This document shows positions 24,146-32,588 of a stretch of DNA of 35,937 nucleotides, piece after piece. The position numbers were made by a program, and so were the translations under genes. How positions within the stretch are numbered: the first letter of the stretch is position 1; each line of letters begins with the position of its first letter. The notes under the pieces are model-generated. The model worked only from the letters and a program-made list of their open reading frames with translations, had not been told where the DNA came from and ran no database searches. Origin of the DNA: Flagellimonas nanhaiensis (lineage in GTDB: Bacteria > Bacteroidota > Bacteroidia > Flavobacteriales > Flavobacteriaceae). Where the stretch lies: positions 1 to 35,937 of the forward strand of contig NZ_QTJX01000009.1 of assembly GCF_003382275.1 (NCBI RefSeq), in the 5' to 3' direction.

Positions 24146-25594
24146 TTAAAATTGAAAATATATAAAATCGATTTTGCCATTTGTCGCCCTAAAGAAAATT
24201 ATAAGCAACAATAAAGAACAGTAAGCCAATTGTTTTATTGGTATTTTAAAGGAGGAAACTTGAAAAGAATAGGAGGCGTTTCGATTCATGAGCTCAAACA
24301 AAGCCAAATAGCCAATACTTATGATCAGTATAAACGGTTGTGCAAAAGAGCCAAACTGTTTTAAATATGGTACAGGATTGACAAACAATGAAGAGGATAA
24401 AATCTCAGTAATCATTTTTATTGCAATTGCCACCGAGTCCGCTCTAAAAAATATCCAAGCAAGGGTCACGGAAATAAAAGTTATAACAATACTCAAGGGC
24501 TTGGGTATTGAAATGGGCCTTTTGGTGTTTTGACCAAACAAGTTGCTAAATGCATTTTGGATTAGGTAAAACAGAGAATGCAATGCCCCCCAGATTATAA
24601 ATGTCCAATTAGCCCCATGCCAAAACCCACTTACCGTAAAAGTGACGACGATATTATATATTCTTCTAATCTTAGAATTTGACCGACTTCCACCTAATGG
24701 AATGTATACATAATCCCTAAACCAAGTAGAAAGCGAAATGTGCCAACGTCGCCAGAAATCCTGAATATTTTCCGCAAGATACGGTGACCTAAAGTTTTGC
24801 ATGAGATTAAAGCCTAGAATTCTGGAAATTCCAATTGCAATATCAGAATAGCCCGAAAAATCCCCATAGATTTGAAATGCGAACAGCAATACTCCGATTA
24901 ATAGCATACTTCCGGGAAGAGTATCGGAGTTTTCAAAAATATGGTTTACATATTGTGCGCAATTGTCAGCAATAACTATTTTTTTGAAAAGACCCCAAAT
25001 GGATTGTTTTATTCCTTCTTTTGCCTCGCTTAGGTTGAATTTCCTTTTTATGCCAAATTGTGGAAGTAGATTTTTGGCCCTTTCAATAGGACCAGCTACC
25101 AATTGTGGGAAAAATGACACAAAGGCCATAAATTCCAAAAGATTGGGAGTGGCCTTCATTTGCCTTCTGTAAATATCAATGGTATAACTCATAGTTTGGA
25201 ATGTGTAAAAACTTATTCCAACTGGAAGTATAACCTTAATAAAAAACGGATTGCTTTGAAATCCAAAAAAGTTCAGCACATCAACTGTAGATTCTGCAAA
25301 AAAGTTATAGTACTTAAAAAAACCTAAAATCCCTAGGTTTATAAAAACACTCAGAAGCAATAGCCTTTTTCTAACTGCTGTATTTTCGCTTTTATCAATT
25401 CGGAGACCAATTAGATAATCACTTATAGAACTTATAAAGATTAATGATAAAAACCTCCAGTCCCACCAGCCATAGAACACATAGCTTGAGACCAATAATA
25501 AAAAGTTTTGTGCTCTTAACTGTTTGTATGATAAAAAATACAGTAGAAAAACAACTGAAAAGAAAATCGCGAACTCAAAAGAATTAAAAAGCAT
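24146..25594 (-). CDS. MBOAT-family O-acyltransferase (AlgI/DltB-like)
   Basis: 482 aa with about ten membrane segments. Family hallmarks are YGWWDWRFLSLIFISSISDY, LPVGISFYTFQTMSYTIDIY, FFPQLVAGPIERAKNLLPQF, DFWRRWHISLSTWFRDYVYI and GFWHGANWTFIIWGALHS. His326 in WHGANW matches the invariant catalytic His; His285 is the second conserved His. MBOAT proteins of this branch carry acyl groups across the inner membrane for O-acetylation of alginate, or D-alanylation of teichoic acid in the DltB case. Which acyl group is used here is open: acetyl is the default, but the DltA-like/carrier genes in the same locus leave a carrier-linked aminoacyl group possible. Confidence 0.93.
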   Translation of the reverse strand: MLFNSFEFAIFFSVVFLLYFLSYKQLRAQNFLLLVSSYVFYGWWDWRFLSLIFISSISDYLIGLRIDKSENTAVRKRLLLLSVFINLGILGFFKYYNFFAESTVDVLNFFGFQSNPFFIKVILPVGISFYTFQTMSYTIDIYRRQMKATPNLLEFMAFVSFFPQLVAGPIERAKNLLPQFGIKRKFNLSEAKEGIKQSIWGLFKKIVIADNCAQYVNHIFENSDTLPGSMLLIGVLLFAFQIYGDFSGYSDIAIGISRILGFNLMQNFRSPYLAENIQDFWRRWHISLSTWFRDYVYIPLGGSRSNSKIRRIYNIVVTFTVSGFWHGANWTFIIWGALHSLFYLIQNAFSNLFGQNTKRPISIPKPLSIVITFISVTLAWIFFRADSVAIAIKMITEILSSSLFVNPVPYLKQFGSFAQPFILIISIGYLALFELMNRNASYSFQVSSFKIPIKQLAYCSLLLLIIFFRATNGKIDFIYFQF

Positions 25595-25656
25595 TTCTTA
25601 TATGAGTTTATGGGTTATTAAAGCTATTTAGGTTCAGTTATTGAAATTTTCTCTAA

Positions 25657-26937
25657 CTATAGTGAACCATGCGTCTCACATTCCAAAACTCCCTTTACGT
25701 CATACAAAATTCCTTCACTTGTCAACAGATTTTGGAAATCCAATGTTAAAAAATCCTTGTGTGCTACGGTCAATACAACCGCATCATATTTTCCTTCAGG
25801 AAGTTTCTTGTTGGTAGTTAGGCCATATTCATGCGCTACTTCCTCAGGTGACGCCCAAGGGTCAAAAACATCAACGTTGGTACCATAACTTTGAAGATTA
25901 GTAATTACATCAACGGCTTTTGTATTACGAACATCGGGGCAGTTTTCCTTGAAGGTGATGCCTAAAACTAAAATTTTTGATCCTTTTACCTTTATGTCGT
26001 TTTGAACCATCAACTTAACGACTTCCGAAGCAACATACTTACCCATGCTATCGTTCATCCTTCGACCTGACAGGATGATTTCAGGATGATAGCCATATTC
26101 CTGAGCTTTTTGAGCTAAATAGTATGGGTCAACACCGATACAATGTCCGCCAACCAAACCTGGTTTGAAAGGAAGGAAGTTCCATTTGGTCCCAGCTGCC
26201 TTTAAAACATCACTGGTGTTAATACCCATAAGATTAAAAATCTTTGCGAGCTCATTTACGAAGGCAATGTTGATATCCCTTTGGGAGTTTTCAATAACCT
26301 TTGCCGCTTCTGCTACCCTAATGGTTGGGGCCATATGTGTCCCAGCAGTTATAACCGAAGCATATAGGGCATCAACTTTTTTGCCAATCTCAGGAGTGGA
26401 ACCGGAAGTTACCTTTAAAATTTTCTCAACCGTGTGCTCTTTGTCACCGGGATTAATTCTCTCAGGAGAATAACCAACAAAAAAATCTTTGTTAAATTTC
26501 AGATTACTTGTTTTCTCAAGGACAGGTACGCATTCATCTTCTGTCACGCCGGGATATACTGTTGATTCATAAATTACGATATCTCCATTTTTTAGAACCC
26601 TGCCCACTGTTTCACTTGCTTTGTATAGGGGTGTAAGTATAGGTCTGTTGGTGCTGTCGACAGGAGTTGGTACTGTAACAATATAATAGGTGCAATCCTC
26701 AATGTCTTTGCTTTCGAATGTACAGAATAATCCTATATCTGTATTGGGAGACGAAACCAGAACTTCCTGTAGTATGTCATCCTCAACTTCAAGTGTGGAA
26801 TCGTTGCCTGAACGAAGTTCCTCTATACGTTCTTGGTGAATATCAAACCCAACAACAGGATATTTGGTGGCCAGTAATCTTGCCAGTGGTAAACCTACAT
26901 ATCCTAAACCAATTACAGCAATTTTTATATTATCCAT
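25657..26937 (-). CDS. tviB: UDP-N-acetylhexosamine 6-dehydrogenase (TviB/WbpA type)
   Basis: 426 aa. KIAVIGLGYVGLPLARLLA (5-23) is the NAD-binding Rossmann start; TVPTPVD, ESTVYPGVTE and FFVGYSPERINPGDKEHTV are typical of the UDP-GlcNAc/UDP-GalNAc branch. The catalytic cysteine is Cys266 in GLVGGHCIGVDPYYL. It oxidises C6 of a UDP-HexNAc to the uronate using two NAD+. Next to the TviC-like epimerase it should yield UDP-GalNAcA (or UDP-GlcNAcA if it acts first). It lies 14 bp after the UDP-glucose dehydrogenase gene. Confidence 0.92.
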   Translation of the reverse strand: MDNIKIAVIGLGYVGLPLARLLATKYPVVGFDIHQERIEELRSGNDSTLEVEDDILQEVLVSSPNTDIGLFCTFESKDIEDCTYYIVTVPTPVDSTNRPILTPLYKASETVGRVLKNGDIVIYESTVYPGVTEDECVPVLEKTSNLKFNKDFFVGYSPERINPGDKEHTVEKILKVTSGSTPEIGKKVDALYASVITAGTHMAPTIRVAEAAKVIENSQRDINIAFVNELAKIFNLMGINTSDVLKAAGTKWNFLPFKPGLVGGHCIGVDPYYLAQKAQEYGYHPEIILSGRRMNDSMGKYVASEVVKLMVQNDIKVKGSKILVLGITFKENCPDVRNTKAVDVITNLQSYGTNVDVFDPWASPEEVAHEYGLTTNKKLPEGKYDAVVLTVAHKDFLTLDFQNLLTSEGILYDVKGVLECETHGSL

Positions 26938-26951
26938 AATTACTTTTCCTC

Positions 26952-28283
26952 TTATTTTTTCCCAATTTGATAGTATTTGAAATCGTTGTCAGCCATGCGT
27001 TCATGGTTATATTGGTTTCTACCATCAAAAATTATTGGCTGATTAAGTTGTTTTTTGATTTCGGCAAAATCCGGAGAACGGAATTCTTTCCATTCAGTTA
27101 GCAAAATCATGGCATCGGCACCATCCAAAGTTTCATATTTGGAATTATAATATTCCACACTTTCTGAAATGTCTTTCAAGTAGAAGTGTTTTGCCTCATC
27201 CATTGCCTTAGGGTCATAAGCCTTTATTTTAGCTCCTCGAGCCACCAGCTCTCTAATTATATAAATCGAAGGAGCCTCTCTCATATCATCGGTTTCTGGC
27301 TTAAATGCAAGCCCCCATATTGCAAAAGTTTTGTTGGAAAGATTTTCTCCAAAATGCGATACAACTTTGTTGGCTATGACCAGTTTTTGTCTGTCATTTA
27401 CATTTTCGACAGCACCAATCAATTCGGCCGAGTAACCATTTTCTTCAGCTGTTTTCTTAAGTGCCTTTACATCTTTGGGGAAACAAGATCCGCCATAACC
27501 ACTTCCTGGATAGATAAAACTGTAACCTATGCGACTGTCGGAACCAATTCCAATTCTCACTTTATTAACATCCGCCCCAACTAATTCACAAATATTTGCA
27601 ACTTCATTCATGAATGAGATTTTAGTGGCCAACATGGCATTTGCCACATACTTTGTCATTTCGGCGGATTTAACATCCATCGTAATCAATCTGTCTGTAC
27701 TGCTTCTAAAAAATGGGGCATATAAAGTCCTCATTTTTTCGGTTGCGAGCTCATCGTCTGACCCCACAACTACACGGTCAGGTTTCATGAAATCGTTTAT
27801 TGCATCTCCTTCTTTCAGAAACTCAGGATTGGAGACGACATGAAAATCAAGGGAAACGTTACGTTTCTCCAATTCCTTTGCAATAGTTTCGTTGACTTTG
27901 TCTGCTGTTCCTACAGGAACAGTGGATTTATCAACGATGATAAGTGGTTTTGACATATGTTGGCCTATCTGACTTGCTACTTGCAAAACGTATTGCAAAT
28001 CGGCAGAACCATCTTCTCCCATTGGCGTACCTACGGCTATAAAGGCTATATCACAATTCTCCAGATTTTCGGAAAGTTCAGTGCTAAAGTGTAAAGTCTT
28101 ATTTTTAATGTTTCGTTGAACCATGGGTTCCAGTCCAGGTTCATAAATTGGAATGATTCCCTTTTTTAGGTTTTCAATTTTCTGGCTATCTACGTCGATG
28201 CAGGTAACCGTATTGCCCATTTCGGCAAAACATGTTCCACTGACTAAACCCACATAGCCGGTTCCAATTACAGTTAAGTTCAT
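26952..28283 (-). CDS. ugd: UDP-glucose 6-dehydrogenase
   Basis: 443 aa. [20 protein letters not shown] (3-22) and YEPGLEPMV (47-55) mark the UDP-glucose branch; [24 protein letters not shown] and [14 protein letters not shown] follow, with Cys267 as the catalytic nucleophile. The C-terminal domain has [14 protein letters not shown]. It makes UDP-glucuronate from UDP-glucose with two NAD+. The product is substrate for the 4-epimerase at 29421-30455, giving UDP-GalA. The gene is 16 bp after the preceding SDR gene. Confidence 0.95.
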   Translation of the reverse strand: MNLTVIGTGYVGLVSGTCFAEMGNTVTCIDVDSQKIENLKKGIIPIYEPGLEPMVQRNIKNKTLHFSTELSENLENCDIAFIAVGTPMGEDGSADLQYVLQVASQIGQHMSKPLIIVDKSTVPVGTADKVNETIAKELEKRNVSLDFHVVSNPEFLKEGDAINDFMKPDRVVVGSDDELATEKMRTLYAPFFRSSTDRLITMDVKSAEMTKYVANAMLATKISFMNEVANICELVGADVNKVRIGIGSDSRIGYSFIYPGSGYGGSCFPKDVKALKKTAEENGYSAELIGAVENVNDRQKLVIANKVVSHFGENLSNKTFAIWGLAFKPETDDMREAPSIYIIRELVARGAKIKAYDPKAMDEAKHFYLKDISESVEYYNSKYETLDGADAMILLTEWKEFRSPDFAEIKKQLNQPIIFDGRNQYNHERMADNDFKYYQIGKK

Positions 28284-28299
28284 TTGTTACAATTTTATT

Positions 28300-29295
28300 T
28301 TATAAGTTGTTCCAATACCATTTTACTGCTTCTTCTAATCCTTTTTCCATATTGAACTTTGGATTGTATCCCAGCAGTTTTTTTGCTTTGTCAATCGAGG
28401 CTAGGGAGTGGGGGACATCTCCTTGTCTTGTTGGACCATACAAAACTTCTATATCAGCAATTTTTGAATCGAAAGTGGCCAAGTTTTTCTTTAATAAGAA
28501 CACTAACTGATTCAAATCTGTACGTTCACCAAACGCTACATTATAAACTGTATTTATTGCATCTACATTATCGGTAATCAAAGCTCTAACATTCATTTCA
28601 ATTACGTTGTCTATGTAGGTGAAATCTCTTGAATAAGTACCATCTCCATTGATTACTGGAGATTCGTGATTCATAAGTTGAATCACAAATTTTGGTATTA
28701 CTGCTGCATAAACTCCTTTTGGATCTTGTTTTCTTCCAAATACATTAAAATAGCGTAACCCAATTGTTTCCAAACCATAGGTTTTAGAAAATATGTCTGC
28801 ATATAATTCATTGACATATTTTGTAATAGCATATGGAGATAAAGGTTTTCCTATATTATCTTCAATTTTTGGAAGTGATTTTGAATCACCATAGGTTGAG
28901 GAGCTTGCAGCGTAAACAAAACGCTTAACATTACAATCCCTTGCAGCAATGAGCATATTCAAAAAACCAGAAACATTGACATCATTACTGGTAATGGGGT
29001 CTTTTATTGATCTTGGAACCGACCCCAAGGCGGCTTGATGTAAAACATAATCCACATTTTTACAGGCCTTGTTACAATCATCCAGATTTCTGATATCGCC
29101 TTCGATAAACTGAAATCTTTCATTTTTAAGAAAAGGTTCTATGTTTTCTTTTTTACCTGTTGCAAAATTATCCAGACCTATGACGGTATTCCCATTATCA
29201 AGGAGTGATTCACAAAGATTTGAACCTATAAAACCAGCAGCGCCGGTAACTAAAATTTTAGAATTAGGGTTTAAATTTAACCTCTGTATGTTCAT
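28300..29295 (-). CDS. tviC: UDP-N-acetylglucosamine 4-epimerase-like SDR (TviC/WbpP type)
   Basis: 331 aa extended short-chain dehydrogenase. VTGAAGFIGSNLCESLL (16-32) binds NAD; YAASSSTYGDS gives the catalytic Ser region and YAITK the Tyr155-Lys159 pair. GSVPRSIKDPITSNDVNVSG and YFNVFGRKQDPKGVYAAV are strongly reminiscent of WbpP/TviC, which interconverts UDP-GlcNAc/UDP-GalNAc and their uronates. Together with the TviB-like gene it supplies an N-acetylhexosaminuronic acid donor. UDP-glucose 4-epimerase activity is a less likely alternative. Confidence 0.9.
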   Translation of the reverse strand: MNIQRLNLNPNSKILVTGAAGFIGSNLCESLLDNGNTVIGLDNFATGKKENIEPFLKNERFQFIEGDIRNLDDCNKACKNVDYVLHQAALGSVPRSIKDPITSNDVNVSGFLNMLIAARDCNVKRFVYAASSSTYGDSKSLPKIEDNIGKPLSPYAITKYVNELYADIFSKTYGLETIGLRYFNVFGRKQDPKGVYAAVIPKFVIQLMNHESPVINGDGTYSRDFTYIDNVIEMNVRALITDNVDAINTVYNVAFGERTDLNQLVFLLKKNLATFDSKIADIEVLYGPTRQGDVPHSLASIDKAKKLLGYNPKFNMEKGLEEAVKWYWNNL

Positions 29296-29420
29296 GTGTT
29301 TTTATTTCGTGGCAAAGATGAAGAAAAGAAACCGAATAGCATCCCAAATTATATTAACAGCTTGAATAATCGATAAAAGTGATAAGTGAACTAAGCACTT
29401 CGTAGCATTTGAAAGCTTTT

Positions 29421-30455
29421 TTATAAGCAGATATTAAAATAATCTTTGTACCATTTAACAAAATGTGAGACCCCTTCTTTAATAGTTGTATTGGGGCTGT
29501 AGTCAAAATCATTAATCAATTCATCAACGTTGGCCCATGTTCTTTCAACATCACCCGGTTGCATATCAAGAAATTCCCTTTCAGCCTTTTTTCCCAATTC
29601 CTCTTCAATTGCATCTATAAAATCAAGAAGTTTTACAGACTGGTTGTTTCCAATATTATAGATTTTATAGGGTTCATTCGTGTTAATACGCCGTTTCACA
29701 TCATCCTCCAGTACTCTAACCACACCTTCAACAATGTCATCGATATACGTAAAATCCCTCTCAAGATTGCCATTATTGAAAATTTTTATGGGTCTATCGT
29801 TCACAATAGCGTCGGTAAAAAGAAACATTGCCATATCTGGCCGACCCCATGGGCCATATACAGTAAAGAACCTCAAGCCAGTGGTTGGGAAACCAAATAG
29901 ATGTGTGTAGGTATGAGCCATGAGCTCATTGCTCTTTTTTGTAGCAGCATATAGGCTTATGGGGTTATCAACTCGATCAGTAGTCTCAAAGGGAACCTTC
30001 TTGTTCAAACCATAAACACTTGAGCTACTTGCATAAACCAAATGCTGGATGTTGAAGTTTCTGCAACATTCCAAGATATTTTGAAAACCGACTATATTGC
30101 TATTTATATATGCTTTTGGATTCTCAAGACTATATCTGACCCCAGCTTGAGCAGCTAAGTTACATACTGTATCAAAATTCTCCGAGTCGAACAAATTTCT
30201 AAGCTCGTCATCCTCCTCTAAAGAAAGACGAATAAATTTGAGCGCATCTCCAAACTTGATGCTAGTTGTCATAGTGTTGAAAACCTCGGCTTTTTCCTTT
30301 GAGATTCCAAGCTCTTCAAGTCTACCATACTTGAGAGACGTGTCATAGTAATTATTTATGTTGTCCAATCCTATGACTTGATGCCCCTTTTCAACAAGTT
30401 TTTTTGAGAGATGGAAGCCAATAAACCCAGCGGCTCCAGTAACAAGTATTTTCAT
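29421..30455 (-). CDS. UDP-glucuronate 4-epimerase-like SDR
   Basis: 344 aa. KILVTGAAGFIGFHLSKKL (2-20) is the NAD site; DNINNYYDTSLKYGRLEELG (31-50) is the stretch that separates UDP-glucuronate 4-epimerases (LpsL/Cap1J type) from other SDRs. YASSSSVYG and Tyr169-Lys173 (YAATK) form the active site, and RFFTVYGPWGRPDMA follows. It should convert UDP-GlcA, made by the Ugd in this operon, to UDP-GalA. This is the first gene of the long minus-strand series and follows the 404-bp divergent gap, so the main promoter probably lies just upstream. Confidence 0.9.
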   Translation of the reverse strand: MKILVTGAAGFIGFHLSKKLVEKGHQVIGLDNINNYYDTSLKYGRLEELGISKEKAEVFNTMTTSIKFGDALKFIRLSLEEDDELRNLFDSENFDTVCNLAAQAGVRYSLENPKAYINSNIVGFQNILECCRNFNIQHLVYASSSSVYGLNKKVPFETTDRVDNPISLYAATKKSNELMAHTYTHLFGFPTTGLRFFTVYGPWGRPDMAMFLFTDAIVNDRPIKIFNNGNLERDFTYIDDIVEGVVRVLEDDVKRRINTNEPYKIYNIGNNQSVKLLDFIDAIEEELGKKAEREFLDMQPGDVERTWANVDELINDFDYSPNTTIKEGVSHFVKWYKDYFNICL

Positions 30456-30859
30456 ATGGTCATTTGAGTTACAAATATGGCAATAGCAAAACAGAATCCT
30501 TCAATTCTTAGGCCATTTATCATTAAAAAACGGTAAAAGGTAATTCATCAAAAAGGCATCATTATTATCAAAATCTTTTTTACCGGCAAAATGTTAATAA
30601 AAAGAGTATTTGGTCGATAAAATAGCCAATTAGTGTTAAAAAAATCGATGAAACAATCCATTTTTTGGTTGAAATACGTAGATGAAGCGATTGAGAAAAT
30701 TGATGAATTGTGCCCAGCAAAATAGGCATGGATTCATGCTTGGTTAAAAAGAAGAAAGTGATTTTGCTAAAAATAATGCAGTTCGTCGAATAATTACGTC
30801 ATTTTATCTAAAAAAAATAAATAAAAAGTAAATTTAAACCCCAAACACCCCACTTTGCC
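30456..30859. other. 404-bp divergent intergenic region, probable promoter region of the main operon
   Basis: It separates the minus-strand operon from the plus-strand lyase gene. No convincing gene is present; a 25-codon frame at 30648-30725 has no family resemblance. CGGTAAAA (30531-30538) and TTTTACCG (30578-30585) form a long-range inverted repeat. No Shine-Dalgarno sequence is evident before either flanking gene, as usual in this phylum. Confidence 0.5.
30472..30504 (-). promoter_or_regulatory. Candidate promoter of the long minus-strand operon
   Basis: On the minus strand, TTG (30504-30502) is followed after 22 nt by CATATTTG (30479-30472), one mismatch from TAnnTTTG. The start codon at 30455 is 16 nt further on, giving a short leader. 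Spacing is at the long end of the range and the box is imperfect. Confidence 0.25.
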
Positions 30860-32383
30860 ATGAACAAGTTATATGAAACTTCTATTTACATGCTACTTGC
30901 TTTTGTTTTCCTTGCCTTGCTTTTTTCGTGCGAAAAAGATTCAGATGTCTTTTATGAGACTGTTCAGGAAGAAATCTCAAAGAATAACAGTGAGGAAAAC
31001 ACGATTATTGAAGGCTCCAATGGAGAAGATACTCCAAATATTGACGATACTATTTCCACAGATCTCAAAGCATTTCCATCAGCATTTGGTGCTGGTGCAT
31101 ACGTAACTGGGGGTAGAGGCAAGCCCGTATACAAAGTAACCAATTTGAATGATAGTGGCTCTGGTAGTTTCAGACAAGCACTGACCGATGCTAATAAAAC
31201 TGATGGAGGTATTATTGTTTTTGAAGTTTCAGGTACAATCGATTTAAAATCTTGGTTGACTATTTCCACTAACAATCTTACCATTGCAGGGCAAACCGCA
31301 CCCGAGGGGGGAATTACTATCACGGGTACCAGATTTAGGGCAGATAGGTGCAATAATGTAATTATGAGATATATAAGAATTAGACCTACATACACCGGTG
31401 AGGACACCTTTGAATGGATAAGTTGTCATGACATTATTGTAGATCACGTATCGGCAACGTGGGGTGGAGACGAAGCCTTTAGCACAAGGGCCTATACCGG
31501 ACAACCGGTATACAACTTCACAATACAAAATATGATTATAGCTGAAAGCAAAACTGGAAGCCTTTTTGGAGATAGCACCAATCCAAGTTTAGCTTGGGAT
31601 TTGAGTTTTCATAATTCATTGTTTTTCAATATATCTCATAGAGTACCTAACATCAATGCCTCAGGTAGGGCGGATGTCATAAACAACGTAACTTGGGATT
31701 GGCAAGCACGTTTGACTTTTGTCAATGGTGATTCCCAGTTAAACCATATGAACAACTACTATGGAGGAGGAAGTAGAAATAGCCTTGGAAAATCAAGGAA
31801 TACAGCTTCCACATCGTATTCTCACAGTATTTACTCGGCTGGGAATTATATTGATAAAAATATTTTCACAGATTTAACGGCCAAAAATGAAAGCCTTTGG
31901 GTTGAATTTAATGGTGGCCAACAAGATGCTCCGTTATCCTCAGATAATTTTACCAATACGCCTCACGATTTGCTTGGAGCCCCTTTACAAGTATTACCTG
32001 CTAACGAGGCATTCACTAAGGTGATAAACGATGCCGGCTGTAATAAATATATAGATGACAACGGTAATGTGGTTGTAAAATGGGATTTCATTGATGCGGA
32101 GTATTTAGCGATTATCAATCAAGGTGAAGGTTCATACGATTCATATGAAAACAGTCCAGAAACCTTTACAAGTGAAAGAAGATATATCGATTTTCACAAC
32201 TCGGTCAGTGCGACTCCTTGGGCAACACGCAATGCAGACTATGACAAGGATAATGATGGAATGGCCGACATTTGGGAAATTGCGTACGGACTTAATCCCA
32301 ATATTGATGATAGTAATGGAGATAAGGATGAAGACGGTTATACCAATATTGAGGAATTTATAAATATGGTAGATGTTAACTAG
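30860..32383 (+). CDS. Pectate-lyase-like beta-helix surface lipoprotein
   Basis: 507 aa. The N-terminus has a hydrophobic stretch ending in LALLFSC, giving a lipobox with Cys24; the next residues EKDSD resemble the acidic surface-export signal of Flavobacteriia. A linker leads to AFGAGAYVTGGRGKPVYKV (75-93) and LNDSGSGSFRQAL, the usual start of PL1-like pectate lyases, then a right-handed beta-helix with VDHVSATWGGDE (194-205) and an NISHRVPNI segment that may hold the catalytic Arg. The C-terminus carries Asp-rich calcium-binding repeats (DKDNDGMADIWE, then DSNGDKDEDGYTN). It should cleave uronic-acid polymers at the cell surface. Its place beside UDP-GalA/HexNAcA genes suggests it trims the glycan made here. 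Confidence 0.87.
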   Translation: MNKLYETSIYMLLAFVFLALLFSCEKDSDVFYETVQEEISKNNSEENTIIEGSNGEDTPNIDDTISTDLKAFPSAFGAGAYVTGGRGKPVYKVTNLNDSGSGSFRQALTDANKTDGGIIVFEVSGTIDLKSWLTISTNNLTIAGQTAPEGGITITGTRFRADRCNNVIMRYIRIRPTYTGEDTFEWISCHDIIVDHVSATWGGDEAFSTRAYTGQPVYNFTIQNMIIAESKTGSLFGDSTNPSLAWDLSFHNSLFFNISHRVPNINASGRADVINNVTWDWQARLTFVNGDSQLNHMNNYYGGGSRNSLGKSRNTASTSYSHSIYSAGNYIDKNIFTDLTAKNESLWVEFNGGQQDAPLSSDNFTNTPHDLLGAPLQVLPANEAFTKVINDAGCNKYIDDNGNVVVKWDFIDAEYLAIINQGEGSYDSYENSPETFTSERRYIDFHNSVSATPWATRNADYDKDNDGMADIWEIAYGLNPNIDDSNGDKDEDGYTNIEEFINMVDVN

Positions 32384-32413
32384 ACCATATTAAACAACTA
32401 AGGCAATCAATTC

Positions 32414-32444
32414 AAAAAGGGCAGTAAACTTACTGTCCTTTTTT
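32414..32444 (+). terminator. Intrinsic terminator after the lyase gene
   Basis: GGGCAGTA, loop AACT, TACTGTCC form an 8-bp stem with one G-U pair (32419-32438), followed by TTTTTT and preceded by AAAAA. It lies 30 bp after the stop codon. The A-run on the other side means it could also act on the minus strand. Confidence 0.8.
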
Positions 32445-32588
32445 ATTGAGTAGAACTTCTATCGAGATATTGTCTCACCGAGTAAAACAACCTTTTTATC
32501 GTTTTCTTCTCATAATTTTAACTGTTAAATTTTAAGCTGGTATTTTCGCATTTTAAATTTTGGACGAAATCAACTTCATAGCGAAAAT

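Noticed and set aside
27186..27584. 132-codon plus-strand frame inside the Ugd gene
   Set aside because: Antisense shadow of a well-supported gene with a low-complexity, cysteine-rich translation.
30531..30585. CGGTAAAA/TTTTACCG pair as an operator
   Set aside because: Arms are 8 bp and about 40 bp apart in AT-rich DNA, so chance occurrence is likely.
30648..30725. 25-codon frame in the divergent gap before the lyase gene
   Set aside because: Reads MKQSIFWLKYVDEAIEKIDE and ends soon after; no promoter, no recognisable family. Could be a remnant, but support is too thin.
30964..31407. 147-codon minus-strand frame inside the lyase gene
   Set aside because: Antisense of a clear lipoprotein enzyme; no motif of its own.
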